Part shown: positions 24,052-32,957 of the stretch, piece after piece
Position numbering within the stretch: position 1 is the stretch's first letter
Layout of the letters: each line of letters begins with the position of its first letter
DNA from: JAAFIP01 sp043774625
GTDB lineage: Bacteria > Pseudomonadota > Gammaproteobacteria > Burkholderiales > Burkholderiaceae_C
Length of the DNA: 56,471 nucleotides
Assembly (NCBI GenBank): GCA_043774625.1
Contig: JAYVTG010000098.1
Location: 1-56,471, forward strand
Direction of reading: 5' to 3'
Position numbers and translations under genes: made by a program
Notes under the pieces: generated by a model
Seen by the model: the letters and a program-made list of their open reading frames with translations, nothing else
Told to the model about the DNA's origin: nothing
Databases searched by the model: none

Positions 24052-24903
24052 GTGCAACTGAACTACGACACCCCTTCGCCGCTGCAGTACTTCAGCTCGC
24101 TGGTAGCCAGCGACGAGCACTTTCCCTTGCTGGAAGCCGCCGCCAGTCTGGCGCTGGACGAATACCCCGCGTTGGACATACAGCAGGTGCTGGGCGATGT
24201 AGACCAGCTTATTGCCCGCCTCAAGCGCCGCATTCCGTCGGACGCACCGCCCATTCAGCGCCTGCGGGCCTTAAACCAGTTTTTCTACCGCGACCTGAGC
24301 TTTGCCGCCAACGTCAACAATTACTACGACCCTGACAACAGTTACCTCCATGCCGTGCTCAAAACGCGCAAAGGCATTCCTATCAGCCTGGCCGTGCTGT
24401 GGCTAGAGGTGGCGCAGGCGCTGGGTTTGAACGCCCGTGGCGTGAGTTTTCCGGGGCATTTCATGCTCAAGGTGAATTTGCCCAAGGGCCAGGTGGTGAT
24501 CAACCCGCTGGACGGCCAGTCACTCAGCCGCGAAGACCTGAGCGAACGGCTGGAGCCTTACAAACGCCGCAGCGGTTTGGTAGACGACTTTGACGTGCCG
24601 CTGGGCCTGTATCTGCAAGGTGCCAAGCCACGCGACATTGTGGCGCGCATGCTACGCAACCTCAAAGAAATCCATTCCACCCAGGAAGACTGGCCGCGCC
24701 TGGTGGCCGTGCTGGACCGTTTGATCGTGCTGGTGCCCGACCACTGGAGCGATTGGCGCGACCGGGGCCTGGCCCACGCCGAGATGGGCCACATTAACCT
24801 GGCCGTGCCCGACCTAGAAATGTATTTGGCCCGAGCTGACGAAGGCATGGACCTGGACGCCATTGCAGAGCGCGTAGCAGACCTGCGCAGAGCGTTGAGT
24901 TAA
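24052..24903 (+). CDS. SirB1 family protein (transglutaminase-like and TPR)
   Basis: Conserved protein of unknown function, 283 residues, with a GTG start at 24052. The transglutaminase-like half contains RLRALNQFFYRDLSFAANVN, YYDPDNSYLHAVLKTRKGIP and ARGVSFPGHFMLKV. The C-terminal half (ILVPDHWSDWRDRGLAHAEM onward) has TPR-like helices. I do not see a cysteine in the position of a transglutaminase nucleophile, so it may be non-enzymatic. Confidence 0.88.
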   Translation: MQLNYDTPSPLQYFSSLVASDEHFPLLEAAASLALDEYPALDIQQVLGDVDQLIARLKRRIPSDAPPIQRLRALNQFFYRDLSFAANVNNYYDPDNSYLHAVLKTRKGIPISLAVLWLEVAQALGLNARGVSFPGHFMLKVNLPKGQVVINPLDGQSLSREDLSERLEPYKRRSGLVDDFDVPLGLYLQGAKPRDIVARMLRNLKEIHSTQEDWPRLVAVLDRLIVLVPDHWSDWRDRGLAHAEMGHINLAVPDLEMYLARADEGMDLDAIAERVADLRRALS

Positions 24904-24928
24904 ACTTTTGACTCATAAATGTGCGTTT

Positions 24929-24970
24929 GCCAGCGTAGAATATGCGTGAGCAGCTATGATTTTTATAGTA
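24929..24970 (-). repeat. dispersed repeat A, copy 9
   Basis: GCCAGCGTAGAA, TATGCGTGAG, CAGCTATGATTTTTATAGTA, about 25 bp after the SirB1-like stop. Confidence 0.88.
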
Positions 24971-25085
24971 TCCAGAGTTTGCGCGTATCGAAATGTAACC
25001 CGCATAGACGAAATTCGCGCGGCGCGAACATAATGGTGAGTGACATTCACAAGCAGTGCACATCAACTACAAAGAAGGTAAGAAA

Positions 25086-25478
25086 ATGATCCAACTCAAG
25101 AAAATTCTGGCGTCAGTACTGATCGCATCCACAGCCCTGCTAGGCATGCCCAGTGGCGCATGGGCAACAGGCATGGTGACCACAGACGAGGCTATTACCG
25201 CTCAGGCGTCCAGTGCCAACCGTGACAAGGTGGAGTCCTTCTTTTTGCGCGAAGACGTGCAACGCGGTCTGCAAGAGCAGGGCGTGAACAGCCAGGCTGC
25301 CCAAGACCGCGTTAAAGCCATGTCAGACGCAGAAGTGGCCCAGTTGGCCGGTCGCATTGACCAGGCCCCGGCGGGTGGTGATGTGCTGGGTGTTTTGTTC
25401 ACCATCTTTATTGTTTTGCTCATCACCGACATTTTGGGTCTGACCAAAATATTCCCGTTCACCCGATCGGTACGATGA
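25086..25478 (+). CDS. PA2779-family small membrane protein
   Basis: Exported protein of about 130 residues, role unknown. It has a signal peptide ending near SGAWA-TGM, a soluble acidic helical middle (SANRDKVESFFLREDVQRGL) and a C-terminal membrane segment, VLFTIFIVLLITDILGL. ATG 25086 with AAGAAGG upstream is chosen; an in-frame ATG at 25056 only adds a hydrophilic leader. Its stop overlaps the next start by 4 bp. The pairing with a PA2778-type peptidase is a recurrent one in this group. Confidence 0.88.
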   Translation: MIQLKKILASVLIASTALLGMPSGAWATGMVTTDEAITAQASSANRDKVESFFLREDVQRGLQEQGVNSQAAQDRVKAMSDAEVAQLAGRIDQAPAGGDVLGVLFTIFIVLLITDILGLTKIFPFTRSVR

Positions 25479-26515
25479 GTCTGGCGGGCGAGGGCATCGC
25501 CCGCAGTATCGACTGTAGCGGCGACCGTACTGACGTACTTACTGACGTACGTAATGACACTCTGTTGCGCCTGTGGTTTTTGGCGGTTATGGCTAGCCTG
25601 GCCGTACTGGGTTTGTCTGGTTGTGCCACGCCACAAGTAGCGCAGCTACAGCAGCAATGGGTGCAGAATGCACCGCAAACTGCGCTGTTAAAAAACGTTC
25701 CCTTCTACCCCCAAGAGGCCTACCAGTGCGGCCCCGCCGCGCTGTACATGGCGGCCACAGCAGCCGGTGCACAGCCAGACCCCGAAGCACTGGTGCACCA
25801 GGTGTATGTGCCCGGCCGCCAGGGAGCGTTGCAGGTAGAAATGATGGTGGCCACACGCCGCCAGGGCTTGCTGGCCTACCCCCTCAAGGCGCAGGTAGAT
25901 GCTGTGCTACGTGAGGTGGCGGCAGGCAACCCGGTCGTCGTGCTGCAAAACCTGTCGTTCTCCTTCGCACCGGTCTGGCATTACGCCGTGGTGATTGGCT
26001 ACGATATTCCTACCAACACCATCACACTGCATTCAGGCCGCACCCAGGGGCTGACGATGTCGCTTTTTACCTTTGAACGCACCTGGGCACGCGGCAACTA
26101 CTGGGCCATGCTGGCTCTGCAGCCCAGCCGCTTGCCCGCCACGGCCGATGCCGACGCTTACACGGGTGCCGCCGCTGCGCTGGAGCGCATCAACCCTGGC
26201 GCAGCGCAAACCGCCTACGTCCGTGCACTGGCGGCCTGGCCCGCGCACCGCACGGCCATGCTGGGCGCTGGCAACACAGCCTATGCTTTGGGGCAACTTG
26301 ATGTGGCGATTGAAGCCTACCGGCAAACCACAGCCCAGCACGCCGACTTTGCCGACGCGTGGAACAACCTGGCGCAGGCTTTGCTGGACGCGGGGCAGCT
26401 AACGCATGCGTCCAGTGCCATCGCACGCGCGGTGGCGCTAGGTGGTGCGCGACAGACCCGCTACGTAGAGCTACAGCGCAGCATTGAAACGGCCTTAGCG
26501 ACTAAAAACCGCTGA
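25475..26515 (+). CDS. PA2778-family C39-like cysteine peptidase lipoprotein with TPR
   Basis: Probable envelope protease; substrate unknown. A lipobox, VLGLSGC, places the lipidated cysteine near residue 50. The N-terminus is long, so a later start is possible. The papain-like C39 domain follows: FYPQEAYQCGPAALYMAA with the nucleophile cysteine, then VWHYAVVIGYD with the histidine. The C-terminal third has TPR units (TAYALGQLDVAIEAYRQ and DAWNNLAQALLDAGQL). It is coupled to the PA2779-type gene by a 4-bp overlap. Confidence 0.88.
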   Translation: MSLAGEGIARSIDCSGDRTDVLTDVRNDTLLRLWFLAVMASLAVLGLSGCATPQVAQLQQQWVQNAPQTALLKNVPFYPQEAYQCGPAALYMAATAAGAQPDPEALVHQVYVPGRQGALQVEMMVATRRQGLLAYPLKAQVDAVLREVAAGNPVVVLQNLSFSFAPVWHYAVVIGYDIPTNTITLHSGRTQGLTMSLFTFERTWARGNYWAMLALQPSRLPATADADAYTGAAAALERINPGAAQTAYVRALAAWPAHRTAMLGAGNTAYALGQLDVAIEAYRQTTAQHADFADAWNNLAQALLDAGQLTHASSAIARAVALGGARQTRYVELQRSIETALATKNR

Positions 26516-26516
26516 T

Positions 26517-26557
26517 GCCAGCGTGGAATATGCGCAACCAGCTACTAAATAAATAGC
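26517..26557 (-). repeat. dispersed repeat A, copy 10 (between convergent stops)
   Basis: Fills almost the whole 44-bp gap between the TGA of the C39-like gene (26513-26515) and the stop of the DUF1272 gene (26560-26562). Boxes GCCAGCGTGG, AATATGCGCA, CCAGCTAC and ATAGC. Confidence 0.92.
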
Positions 26558-26559
26558 AT

Positions 26560-26799
26560 TCACGCGCAACCCACAGGTTTGAAGACGCGCTCTGTCGAGG
26601 GAGGATATTTGTCCAGTTTGCTCGTTGGTCGAATCGGACGCGGCACAAGCTGGCCCCCACAGTTGGGGCAGATACCCTGCAGCTTGTTGTCCGCGCATGC
26701 CGCGCAAAAAGTACATTCAAAGCTACAAATGCGGGCTTGTGTGGAGGCGGGAGGCAAGTCGGTGTTACAGCATTCGCAGTTGGGTCGTAGTTGCAGCAT
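26560..26799 (-). CDS. DUF1272 domain protein
   Basis: Small cysteine-rich protein, 79 residues, function unknown. MLQLRPNCECCNTDLPP, ARICSFECTFCAACA and GICPNCGGQLVPRP give pairs of cysteines that should bind one or two zinc ions. Length and motifs match the DUF1272 family. It is 13 bp downstream of the isochorismatase-like gene on the same strand, so they are probably co-transcribed. Confidence 0.88.
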   Translation of the reverse strand: MLQLRPNCECCNTDLPPASTQARICSFECTFCAACADNKLQGICPNCGGQLVPRPIRPTSKLDKYPPSTERVFKPVGCA

Positions 26800-26812
26800 G
26801 ACGAAATTTCCT

Positions 26813-27367
26813 TTAAGCGTCGGATAAAGCTTGCGCTACCGTCACCATATTGGCAAATCTATCTTGCAGCACGGTGGCAGTACGCGCCTTGATGTCTTGT
26901 GCACTCAGCGGTTCACCATTTGGCTGTTGCATATCAAACGTCAGCGTCGCGTCCAGCACATAGTCCACCTTCCAGCCCAGGTCAGAGGCATGGCGCGTTG
27001 TTGTTTCGCAGCATTGCTCGGTGCGAATGCCACTGATGATGATTTTGTCGATGCTGTTTTGCGTCAGCCAAACTTGAAGGCCCGTACCGACCAAGGCGCT
27101 GTGGCGGCTTTTGTGGAAGGTGGCGGCGGCGCTGAAGTCGGCCAGGCCTTTGAAGGGTTTGATGAAACCCGACTCCATGGCGAAAGCATTGCTTGCCTCT
27201 TTCGGTTCATCGACATGGTAAACGCGAACGACAGGAATGCTACGCGCCACACTACCCGCAATCAAGGCGTTTTGTGCGGCCAGATAGGCGGGCACATCAC
27301 GTTCGATAAAGTAGGGGCGCTGGCGAAATGACTCTTGCGCGTCGATCACTATCAGACAGGTTTTCAT
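26813..27367 (-). CDS. isochorismatase-like cysteine hydrolase
   Basis: Cytoplasmic hydrolase of the isochorismatase superfamily, 184 residues; the substrate cannot be told from sequence. The triad is visible: Asp10 in VIDAQESF, a lysine in TFHKSRHSAL and the cysteine in SGIRTEQCCETT. ATG 27367 is preceded by AAGGAG. It is transcribed away from purM's 3' end along the minus strand, with a DUF1272 gene following. Confidence 0.9.
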   Translation of the reverse strand: MKTCLIVIDAQESFRQRPYFIERDVPAYLAAQNALIAGSVARSIPVVRVYHVDEPKEASNAFAMESGFIKPFKGLADFSAAATFHKSRHSALVGTGLQVWLTQNSIDKIIISGIRTEQCCETTTRHASDLGWKVDYVLDATLTFDMQQPNGEPLSAQDIKARTATVLQDRFANMVTVAQALSDA

Positions 27368-27472
27368 GATTCAAACTCCTTTGTAACATGAGCCTATATC
27401 TTCTGCTAAATACCTGCTGCTGTCCGCTCATAGGCAGACCAATCTCGATCATTTCAGGACATGACTGCCGTA

Positions 27473-28552
27473 TCAGGTAACGGTGACAGCCGGGCCAGCG
27501 CCCAAAGCACCAATCACGCCAATTTCGTACACCTGCTCGCCCAGGCCGCGCAAGGTTGCGGCGCAAGCTGCAGAGCTTGCAGCGTCAACGACTACGACCA
27601 TGCCGATGCCGTTGTTGAACGTGCGGTTCATTTCCATATCATCAATAGCAGCGGTTTTTTGCAGCCAGGCGAACAGTTCAGTTTGCGGCCACGCGCCTTT
27701 TTTCAAATGCGCAGCGGTGCCTTCAGGCAGCACGCGGGGAATGTTCTCTAGCAAGCCGCCCCCGGTGATGTGGGCCAGAGCCTTGATGCCGCCGGGGGAG
27801 GTAGCGTCTTGCGACAACGGGTGTACTGCCAACGCGGCCAGCACGTTTTTCACATACAGGCGGGTCGGCTCCATTAGGGCTTGCTTGAATGGTTTACCGT
27901 CCAAAGTGGCTGGGGCAGACGCACCTGCGCGCTCAATGCATTTGCGCACCAGGCTAAAGCCATTGCTATGCACGCCGCTGCTGGCCAAGCCCAGCACCAC
28001 GTCGCCCGGTTTGATGCCCTTGCCCGTCAAGATTTTGGATTTTTCTACCGCTCCTACGCAAAAACCGGCTAAGTCGTATTCGCCTGCGGGGTACATGCCC
28101 GGCATTTCAGCGGTTTCGCCGCCAATCAATGCGCAGCCGCTCAGCTCGCAACCCGTGGCAATACCGCCAATGACAGCAGCGGCGGTGTCTACATCCAGCT
28201 TGCCACAGGCAAAATAGTCCAAAAAGAACAAAGGCTCAGCGCCTTGCACCAGCACGTCGTTCACGCTCATGGCCACCAGGTCAATGCCCACGGTGTCGTG
28301 CATATTCCATTCAAAAGCCAGTTTCAGCTTGGTGCCCACGCCATCGGTGCCGCTGACCAAAACGGGCTCTTTGTAACGCTTGGGCACCTCAAACAGGGCG
28401 CCAAAACCGCCAATTCCGGCCAAAACGCCTTCGCGCATGGTCTTTTTGGCCAGGGGTTTGATGCGTTCGACCAGGGCGTCGCCAGCGACTATGTCTACAC
28501 CTGCGTCTTTGTAAGACAGTGCGGCGCCACTTGAATTAGGGGTATTGCTCAT
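27473..28552 (-). CDS. purM: phosphoribosylformylglycinamidine cyclo-ligase (AIR synthetase)
   Basis: ATP-dependent ring closure that makes aminoimidazole ribotide in purine synthesis. The 359 residues start at MSNTPNSSGAALSYKDAGVD. Motifs include GIGGFGALFEVP, VLVSGTDGVGTKLK, SVNDVLVQGAEPLFFLDYF, LIGGETAEMPGMY and GLASSGVHSNGFSL. It is divergent from the AI-2E permease gene with 210 bp between. Confidence 0.98.
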   Translation of the reverse strand: MSNTPNSSGAALSYKDAGVDIVAGDALVERIKPLAKKTMREGVLAGIGGFGALFEVPKRYKEPVLVSGTDGVGTKLKLAFEWNMHDTVGIDLVAMSVNDVLVQGAEPLFFLDYFACGKLDVDTAAAVIGGIATGCELSGCALIGGETAEMPGMYPAGEYDLAGFCVGAVEKSKILTGKGIKPGDVVLGLASSGVHSNGFSLVRKCIERAGASAPATLDGKPFKQALMEPTRLYVKNVLAALAVHPLSQDATSPGGIKALAHITGGGLLENIPRVLPEGTAAHLKKGAWPQTELFAWLQKTAAIDDMEMNRTFNNGIGMVVVVDAASSAACAATLRGLGEQVYEIGVIGALGAGPAVTVT

Positions 28553-28762
28553 GTTTTGGTAGCGCTTTGCGCAAGTAAATCGCCCAAAAGGGCTTATTTA
28601 GAGGGTTATCCGGGGCATTTTGGGTCATGAAACCGAAGCTTTGCCACGTAAAATCATTCCAATTTTAGGGCTTTATCGCCCCTGCCTTGCCCAGCGCCAT
28701 AATTTCAACGCACCCATAGCCAATTTAGCAGCACATTAGCAGCCCATTGAGTTTGCCAGCCC

Positions 28763-29833
28763 ATGCAATTTACCTCTACCCAAAAAACCACCGCAGCCTG
28801 GATTGCAATCGCTTCTAGCACGGGTGTGTTGATGTGGTTGCTAGCCCCCGTGCTGACCCCGTTTGTAGTGGCCGCCGTGCTAGCCTATGCACTCAACCCG
28901 GTAGTTGGCCGCCTGCAACGCCTGGGTGGCAAGCGGCTGCCCCGCGCCGTGGCGGTGGCCTTGGTGGAACTGCTCTTTATTGTTGTGGTGCTGACCGTGC
29001 TGCTGCTGATTGTGCCCATCTTGGCCAAAGAAATTCCGCTGATGCGCGACCAGTTACCCGTGCTAGCCGACAAGATGAATGCATGGCTTGCGCCGCTGCT
29101 CAAGTCTTGGGGCTTGCAGGTGTCGCTCAATGTAGACAGCATCAAAGGCTTTGCGCTTAAATACCTGACCACCAATTTTGAAGAGGGCGTGGCTTCTGTC
29201 CTGTCGTCCATCAAGCTGGGCGGCAGTGTGGCGCTGGCCATTGTGGGCAATGCTATTTTGATACCCGTGGTTTTGTTTTACTTGCTGATGGACTGGGACC
29301 GTTTTGTGCTGCGTGCCAAAGAATTCATTCCACGTAGCCAGCTCAAAGACGTAGACAGTTTTGCGGACGAGGCCGACAGCGTGCTTGGCCAGTACCTGCG
29401 TGGCCAGCTGCTGGTGATGGTGATCATGGCGATTTTCTACAGCCTTGGTTTGGCACTGTTTGGGCTAGACTTGGCATTGCCCATTGGCGTATTTACCGGG
29501 CTGGCCATGATCGTGCCCTATGTGGGTTTTGGCCTGGGGCTGATTTTGGCCGTTTTGGCAGGTATTTTGCAATTTGCATCTGTCAAAGTGCTGGTGATGG
29601 TAGCGGCCGTGTACGGTTCGGGCCAGTTGCTGGAAGGCTTCTTCCTCACACCGCGTTTGGTGGGCGAGCGCATTGGTTTGCACCCGCTGGCTGTTATTTT
29701 TGCGTTGTTGGCGTTTGGCCAGCTATTTGGTTTGGTGGGGGTGCTGGTTGCCTTGCCTGCCAGTGCGGTGCTATTGGTAGGCATGCGCCGCTTGCGTGCG
29801 CGTTATCTCGCGTCTGCGCTTTACAAAGAATAG
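28763..29833 (+). CDS. AI-2E family transporter / permease
   Basis: Integral membrane protein of 356 residues with about seven to eight hydrophobic segments. It belongs to the PerM/TqsA (UPF0118) family by LAPVLTPFVVAAVLAYALNP near the N-terminus, VFYLLMDWDRF, the signature IVPYVGFGLGLILA, and LTPRLVGERIGLHPLAVIFALLA. Substrates in this family are mostly unknown; the AI-2 label is historical. It slightly precedes hda, with only a few bases between stop and start. Confidence 0.93.
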   Translation: MQFTSTQKTTAAWIAIASSTGVLMWLLAPVLTPFVVAAVLAYALNPVVGRLQRLGGKRLPRAVAVALVELLFIVVVLTVLLLIVPILAKEIPLMRDQLPVLADKMNAWLAPLLKSWGLQVSLNVDSIKGFALKYLTTNFEEGVASVLSSIKLGGSVALAIVGNAILIPVVLFYLLMDWDRFVLRAKEFIPRSQLKDVDSFADEADSVLGQYLRGQLLVMVIMAIFYSLGLALFGLDLALPIGVFTGLAMIVPYVGFGLGLILAVLAGILQFASVKVLVMVAAVYGSGQLLEGFFLTPRLVGERIGLHPLAVIFALLAFGQLFGLVGVLVALPASAVLLVGMRRLRARYLASALYKE

Positions 29834-29837
29834 CACC

Positions 29838-30512
29838 GTGCAACAAATCGCTTTAGACATCGGCATGAGCCCCGTGGCCACGCTGGACAGCTTTTTAGCT
29901 GGCCCCAACGAAGCTGTGCTGGCGCATGTGCGCTTATGGGTGGGCAATGCCATGCGTTCGCCCGTGCCCACCTATGTGTGGGGGCACAGCGCCAGCGGCA
30001 AAACCCATTTGCTCAAAGCCGTGCGTGAAGCGCTGCGCGACCAAGGCAGCACGGTCGGCTGGCTAGACGCGTCCATGCACGAGCCACCACCTTTTAACAC
30101 CGCGTGGTCGGCAGTGCTGATGGACGACGTACACCTGTACACAGCGGTGCAGCAGCACGCTGCCTTCAACTGGTTTGTGAACGCGCAAACCGAACACCGC
30201 TGGCTGTTAGCTGCGGGCAGCCTGCCACCCGCCGATCTGGCCCTGCGTGAAGACCTGCGCACCCGCCTAGGTTGGGGCCATGTGTTTGCCCTGCAGGTAC
30301 TGACCGAGCCTGAGCGGCGCGCCGTGCTGCGCCAGGAGGCCGACGCACGCGGCGTGTTTTTAAGTGACGACGTGATGGACTTTATGCTCACCCGCTTTTC
30401 GCGTGATTTGGGCTCGCTGATGCAATTGCTGCAACACCTAGACGGTTATGCGCTCACCACCAAGCGTGCGATCACGATCCCGCTGATTAAAAGCATGCTG
30501 GATGCTGCCTGA
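29838..30512 (+). CDS. hda: DnaA regulatory inactivator Hda
   Basis: AAA+ protein that, with the DNA-loaded clamp, stimulates ATP hydrolysis by DnaA and so limits initiation. GTG 29838 gives 224 residues starting VQQIALDIGMSPVATLDSF; the longer frame from 29796 overlaps the permease gene. A DnaA-like P-loop, WGHSASGKTHLLKA, is followed by a Walker-B-like MDDVHLY and sensor region, and SRDLGSLMQLLQHLDGYAL. The purM–permease–hda–HAD–pcnB order is the usual Comamonadaceae one. Confidence 0.95.
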   Translation: MQQIALDIGMSPVATLDSFLAGPNEAVLAHVRLWVGNAMRSPVPTYVWGHSASGKTHLLKAVREALRDQGSTVGWLDASMHEPPPFNTAWSAVLMDDVHLYTAVQQHAAFNWFVNAQTEHRWLLAAGSLPPADLALREDLRTRLGWGHVFALQVLTEPERRAVLRQEADARGVFLSDDVMDFMLTRFSRDLGSLMQLLQHLDGYALTTKRAITIPLIKSMLDAA

Positions 30513-30533
30513 CTGCTGCCTAATTTTTTGCCC

Positions 30534-31202
30534 ATGAAACTCGCTCTTTTCGACTTAGACCACACCCTGTTGCCGATAGATAGCGACCACGCCTGGGGTG
30601 AATACACCATCTCCATTGGCTGGCGCGATGCACAAGCTTTCAAGCGTACCAACGACCAGTTTTATGCAGAATACCAAGCTGGCACGCTGGATGCAGCGGC
30701 GTATCTGCGCTTTGCGACGGAGGCCATTCGGCAGCAGGGCGCTACTAAATCAATAGCTGCTCACGCAGATTTCATGCTGGCTACCATTGAAAAACATATC
30801 AAAAACTCGGCCTTGAAGCTGCTGGAGCAACATCGCGCAGCGGGCGACACCCTGGTGCTGATCACCGCGACCAACGAGTTTGTTACCCGCCCCATTGCCC
30901 AGCGCCTGGGCTTTGAACATTTGATTGCGGTGGAGTTGGAAAAAGACGACGCGGGCTGGTACACCGGCGCCACCCGCAGCACGCTGAGCTTTCGCGAAGG
31001 CAAAGTCACGCGCCTGCTGGAATGGCTGGCAGCCCAAGGCAAGACGTGGGATGATGTCAGCAATAGCACCTTCTACAGCGACAGCATGAACGACCTGCCG
31101 CTGTTAGAAAAAGTGCACACTCCCGTGGCTACCAACCCCGACGCGCGTTTGCGCACCCTGGCCGCGCAGCGTGGCTGGCGAATTTTGGATCTCTGGACAT
31201 GA
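30534..31202 (+). CDS. HAD-superfamily hydrolase, subfamily IB (SerB-like)
   Basis: Phosphatase with a DxD nucleophile motif, LFDLDHTLLPIDSDHAWGEY, and further HAD motifs VLITATNEFVTRP and FYSDSMNDLPLLE. ATG 30534 is chosen over an in-frame TTG at 30528. In the middle, codons for GATKSIAAHADFMLATIE coincide with a repeat A, so part of the cap region is repeat-derived while the frame stays open. It overlaps pcnB by 4 bp (ATGA). The substrate is unknown. Confidence 0.92.
   Translation: MKLALFDLDHTLLPIDSDHAWGEYTISIGWRDAQAFKRTNDQFYAEYQAGTLDAAAYLRFATEAIRQQGATKSIAAHADFMLATIEKHIKNSALKLLEQHRAAGDTLVLITATNEFVTRPIAQRLGFEHLIAVELEKDDAGWYTGATRSTLSFREGKVTRLLEWLAAQGKTWDDVSNSTFYSDSMNDLPLLEKVHTPVATNPDARLRTLAAQRGWRILDLWT
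30742..30783 (+). repeat. dispersed repeat A, copy 11 (inside HAD gene)
   Basis: GCTACTAAATCA, ATAGCTGCT, CACGCAGATT, TCATGCTGGC. It is read forward and in frame as ATKSIAAHADFML. Confidence 0.75.
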
Positions 31203-32815
31203 TAAAAAACCTCATTGGCAAGCTCTTGGGCACCAAGCCTGCAGCAGCGGTCAAAAACAAATTTGGCAAACGTGTAGACGTACCGCAAAGCGAGCACGGC
31301 ATTGACCGCACGCTGGTAGACACGCGCGCCTGGGAAGTGGTCACTACACTCAAAGATGCGGGGTTTGAAGCCTATATCGTCGGTGGTGCCGTGCGCGACC
31401 TGCTTCTGAGCCTGCGGCCCAAAGATTTTGACGTGGCTACCAATGCTACGCCAGAGCAGGTCAAGGCTTTGTTTCGCCGCGCCTTCATCATTGGCCGGCG
31501 TTTTCGCATTGTGCACGTGGTGTTTGGCCGTGGCCGAGAGCATGAAGTGATTGAAGTGTCTACCTTTCGCGCGTACCTGGAAAGCGCCGACGCAGAGCAG
31601 GTGGGCGGTAACGAAAAAACGTCCAAAGCCGAGTTGGCAGGTATGAAGCACGCCGTAGACGCCAGTGGCCGCGTGCTGCGCGACAACGTGTGGGGCCCGC
31701 AAGACGAAGACGCTGCGCGGCGCGACTTTACGGTGAACGCCATGTACTACGACCCAGAAACGCAGGTCGTGGTCGATTACCACAAGGGCATGCAAGACAG
31801 CAAAAAGCGCACGCTCAAATTGATTGGTGACCCCGCCACGCGTTACCGCGAAGACCCGGTGCGCATCATCCGCGCCATCCGTTTCAGCGCCAAGCTGTCT
31901 CACCTGGGTTTTACGCTGGACGCCAAAACCGCCAAACCGCTGCAAGAATGCAAAGCCTTGCTGGCCGACGTGCCACAAAGCCGCATGTTTGATGAAATGC
32001 TCAAGCTGCTACAAACCGGGCATTCGATGGCCAGCATTGCGCAACTGAAATTGCTGGGCCTGTCCACAGGCATTTATCCGCTGCTGGACGTGGTGGTAGA
32101 GCGTGCAGACCAGCCGTTTATCAAGTCTGCCCTGATGGACACCGACCGCCGCGTAGGCGAAGGCAAGCCCGTAGCGCCCAGCTTTTTGCTGGCCTGTGTG
32201 CTGTGGAACGATGTGCGTGATGGTTGGGCTGCCTTGCTCAAGAAGGGCGCGCACCCGTTCCCTGCGCTGCAAGAAGCCATCGACACGGTGTTTGACACCC
32301 GCATTGGCGACGTGAGCGGACGCGGCAAGCTGGCCGCAGACATGCGCGAGATCTGGATGATGCAGCCGCGCTTTGAAAAGCGTGTGGGTGCTACACCTTT
32401 CAGCCTGGTTGAACACCTGCGCTTTAGAGCCGGGTATGACTTTTTGCGTTTGCGCGCCGAGGTGGGCGAGGTAGACGTGACCCTGGCCGACTGGTGGCAA
32501 GAATTCAGTACGGCAGACGACGCGACGCGTGAAGACCTTGTGCACCAGGCGCGTGAGTTGCAACGAGCACAGCCCAAAGCCCACGCAGCTAAATCTGCAG
32601 AGCCCCGCCCCGCCAATGAAGCAAGAGCGCCGCGCCCACCCCGTGCCCCGCGTACACACACCATTGCGCCCACCGACGATCAAAGTGCTGACCAAAGTGC
32701 TGACCAAAACGCTGACCAAGCCGAACTGCCCCCTGATGGCACAGCCCCGGCCCGCAAGCGCCGCCGCCGCAGGCGCAGTGGTGGCAGCGAGGGCAGCTCA
32801 GGCGTCGAACAATAA
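31199..32815 (+). CDS. pcnB: poly(A) polymerase I
   Basis: Adds poly(A) tails to RNA 3' ends and promotes decay. The nucleotidyltransferase head is clear: YIVGGAVRDLLLSLRPKDFDVATN with the metal aspartates, IIGRRFRIVHVVFG, and RRDFTVNAMYYDP. The RNA-binding helices follow. The C-terminal ~60 residues are disordered, with Ala/Pro/Arg, a repeated DQSA unit (SADQSADQNADQ) and a basic RKRRRRRRSGG end. It is 4 bp overlapped with the HAD gene. 538 residues is somewhat long for the family because of this tail. Confidence 0.96.
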   Translation: MIKNLIGKLLGTKPAAAVKNKFGKRVDVPQSEHGIDRTLVDTRAWEVVTTLKDAGFEAYIVGGAVRDLLLSLRPKDFDVATNATPEQVKALFRRAFIIGRRFRIVHVVFGRGREHEVIEVSTFRAYLESADAEQVGGNEKTSKAELAGMKHAVDASGRVLRDNVWGPQDEDAARRDFTVNAMYYDPETQVVVDYHKGMQDSKKRTLKLIGDPATRYREDPVRIIRAIRFSAKLSHLGFTLDAKTAKPLQECKALLADVPQSRMFDEMLKLLQTGHSMASIAQLKLLGLSTGIYPLLDVVVERADQPFIKSALMDTDRRVGEGKPVAPSFLLACVLWNDVRDGWAALLKKGAHPFPALQEAIDTVFDTRIGDVSGRGKLAADMREIWMMQPRFEKRVGATPFSLVEHLRFRAGYDFLRLRAEVGEVDVTLADWWQEFSTADDATREDLVHQARELQRAQPKAHAAKSAEPRPANEARAPRPPRAPRTHTIAPTDDQSADQSADQNADQAELPPDGTAPARKRRRRRRSGGSEGSSGVEQ

Positions 32816-32846
32816 AAGTTTATTACTTACCGGCGACTACAAGTAA

Positions 32847-32930
32847 TAAATGGGGTCAGATCACAATTCAGGACGACAGCCTTAACGGGGACTCAAAATG
32901 CTGAACGAAATTGTGCTCTGACCCCATTTA
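32847..32930. repeat. short inverted-repeat element of the TGGGGTCAGA type
   Basis: TAAATGGGGTCAGATCACAA at 32847 and its near complement ending CTCTGACCCCATTTA at 32930 flank about 40 bp. Ends of this type surround REP-associated tyrosine transposase genes in many proteobacteria; here no transposase is present. It lies between pcnB and folK. Confidence 0.75.
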
Positions 32931-32957
32931 TAACGCCTCTACAGAATCTATAAGCAG

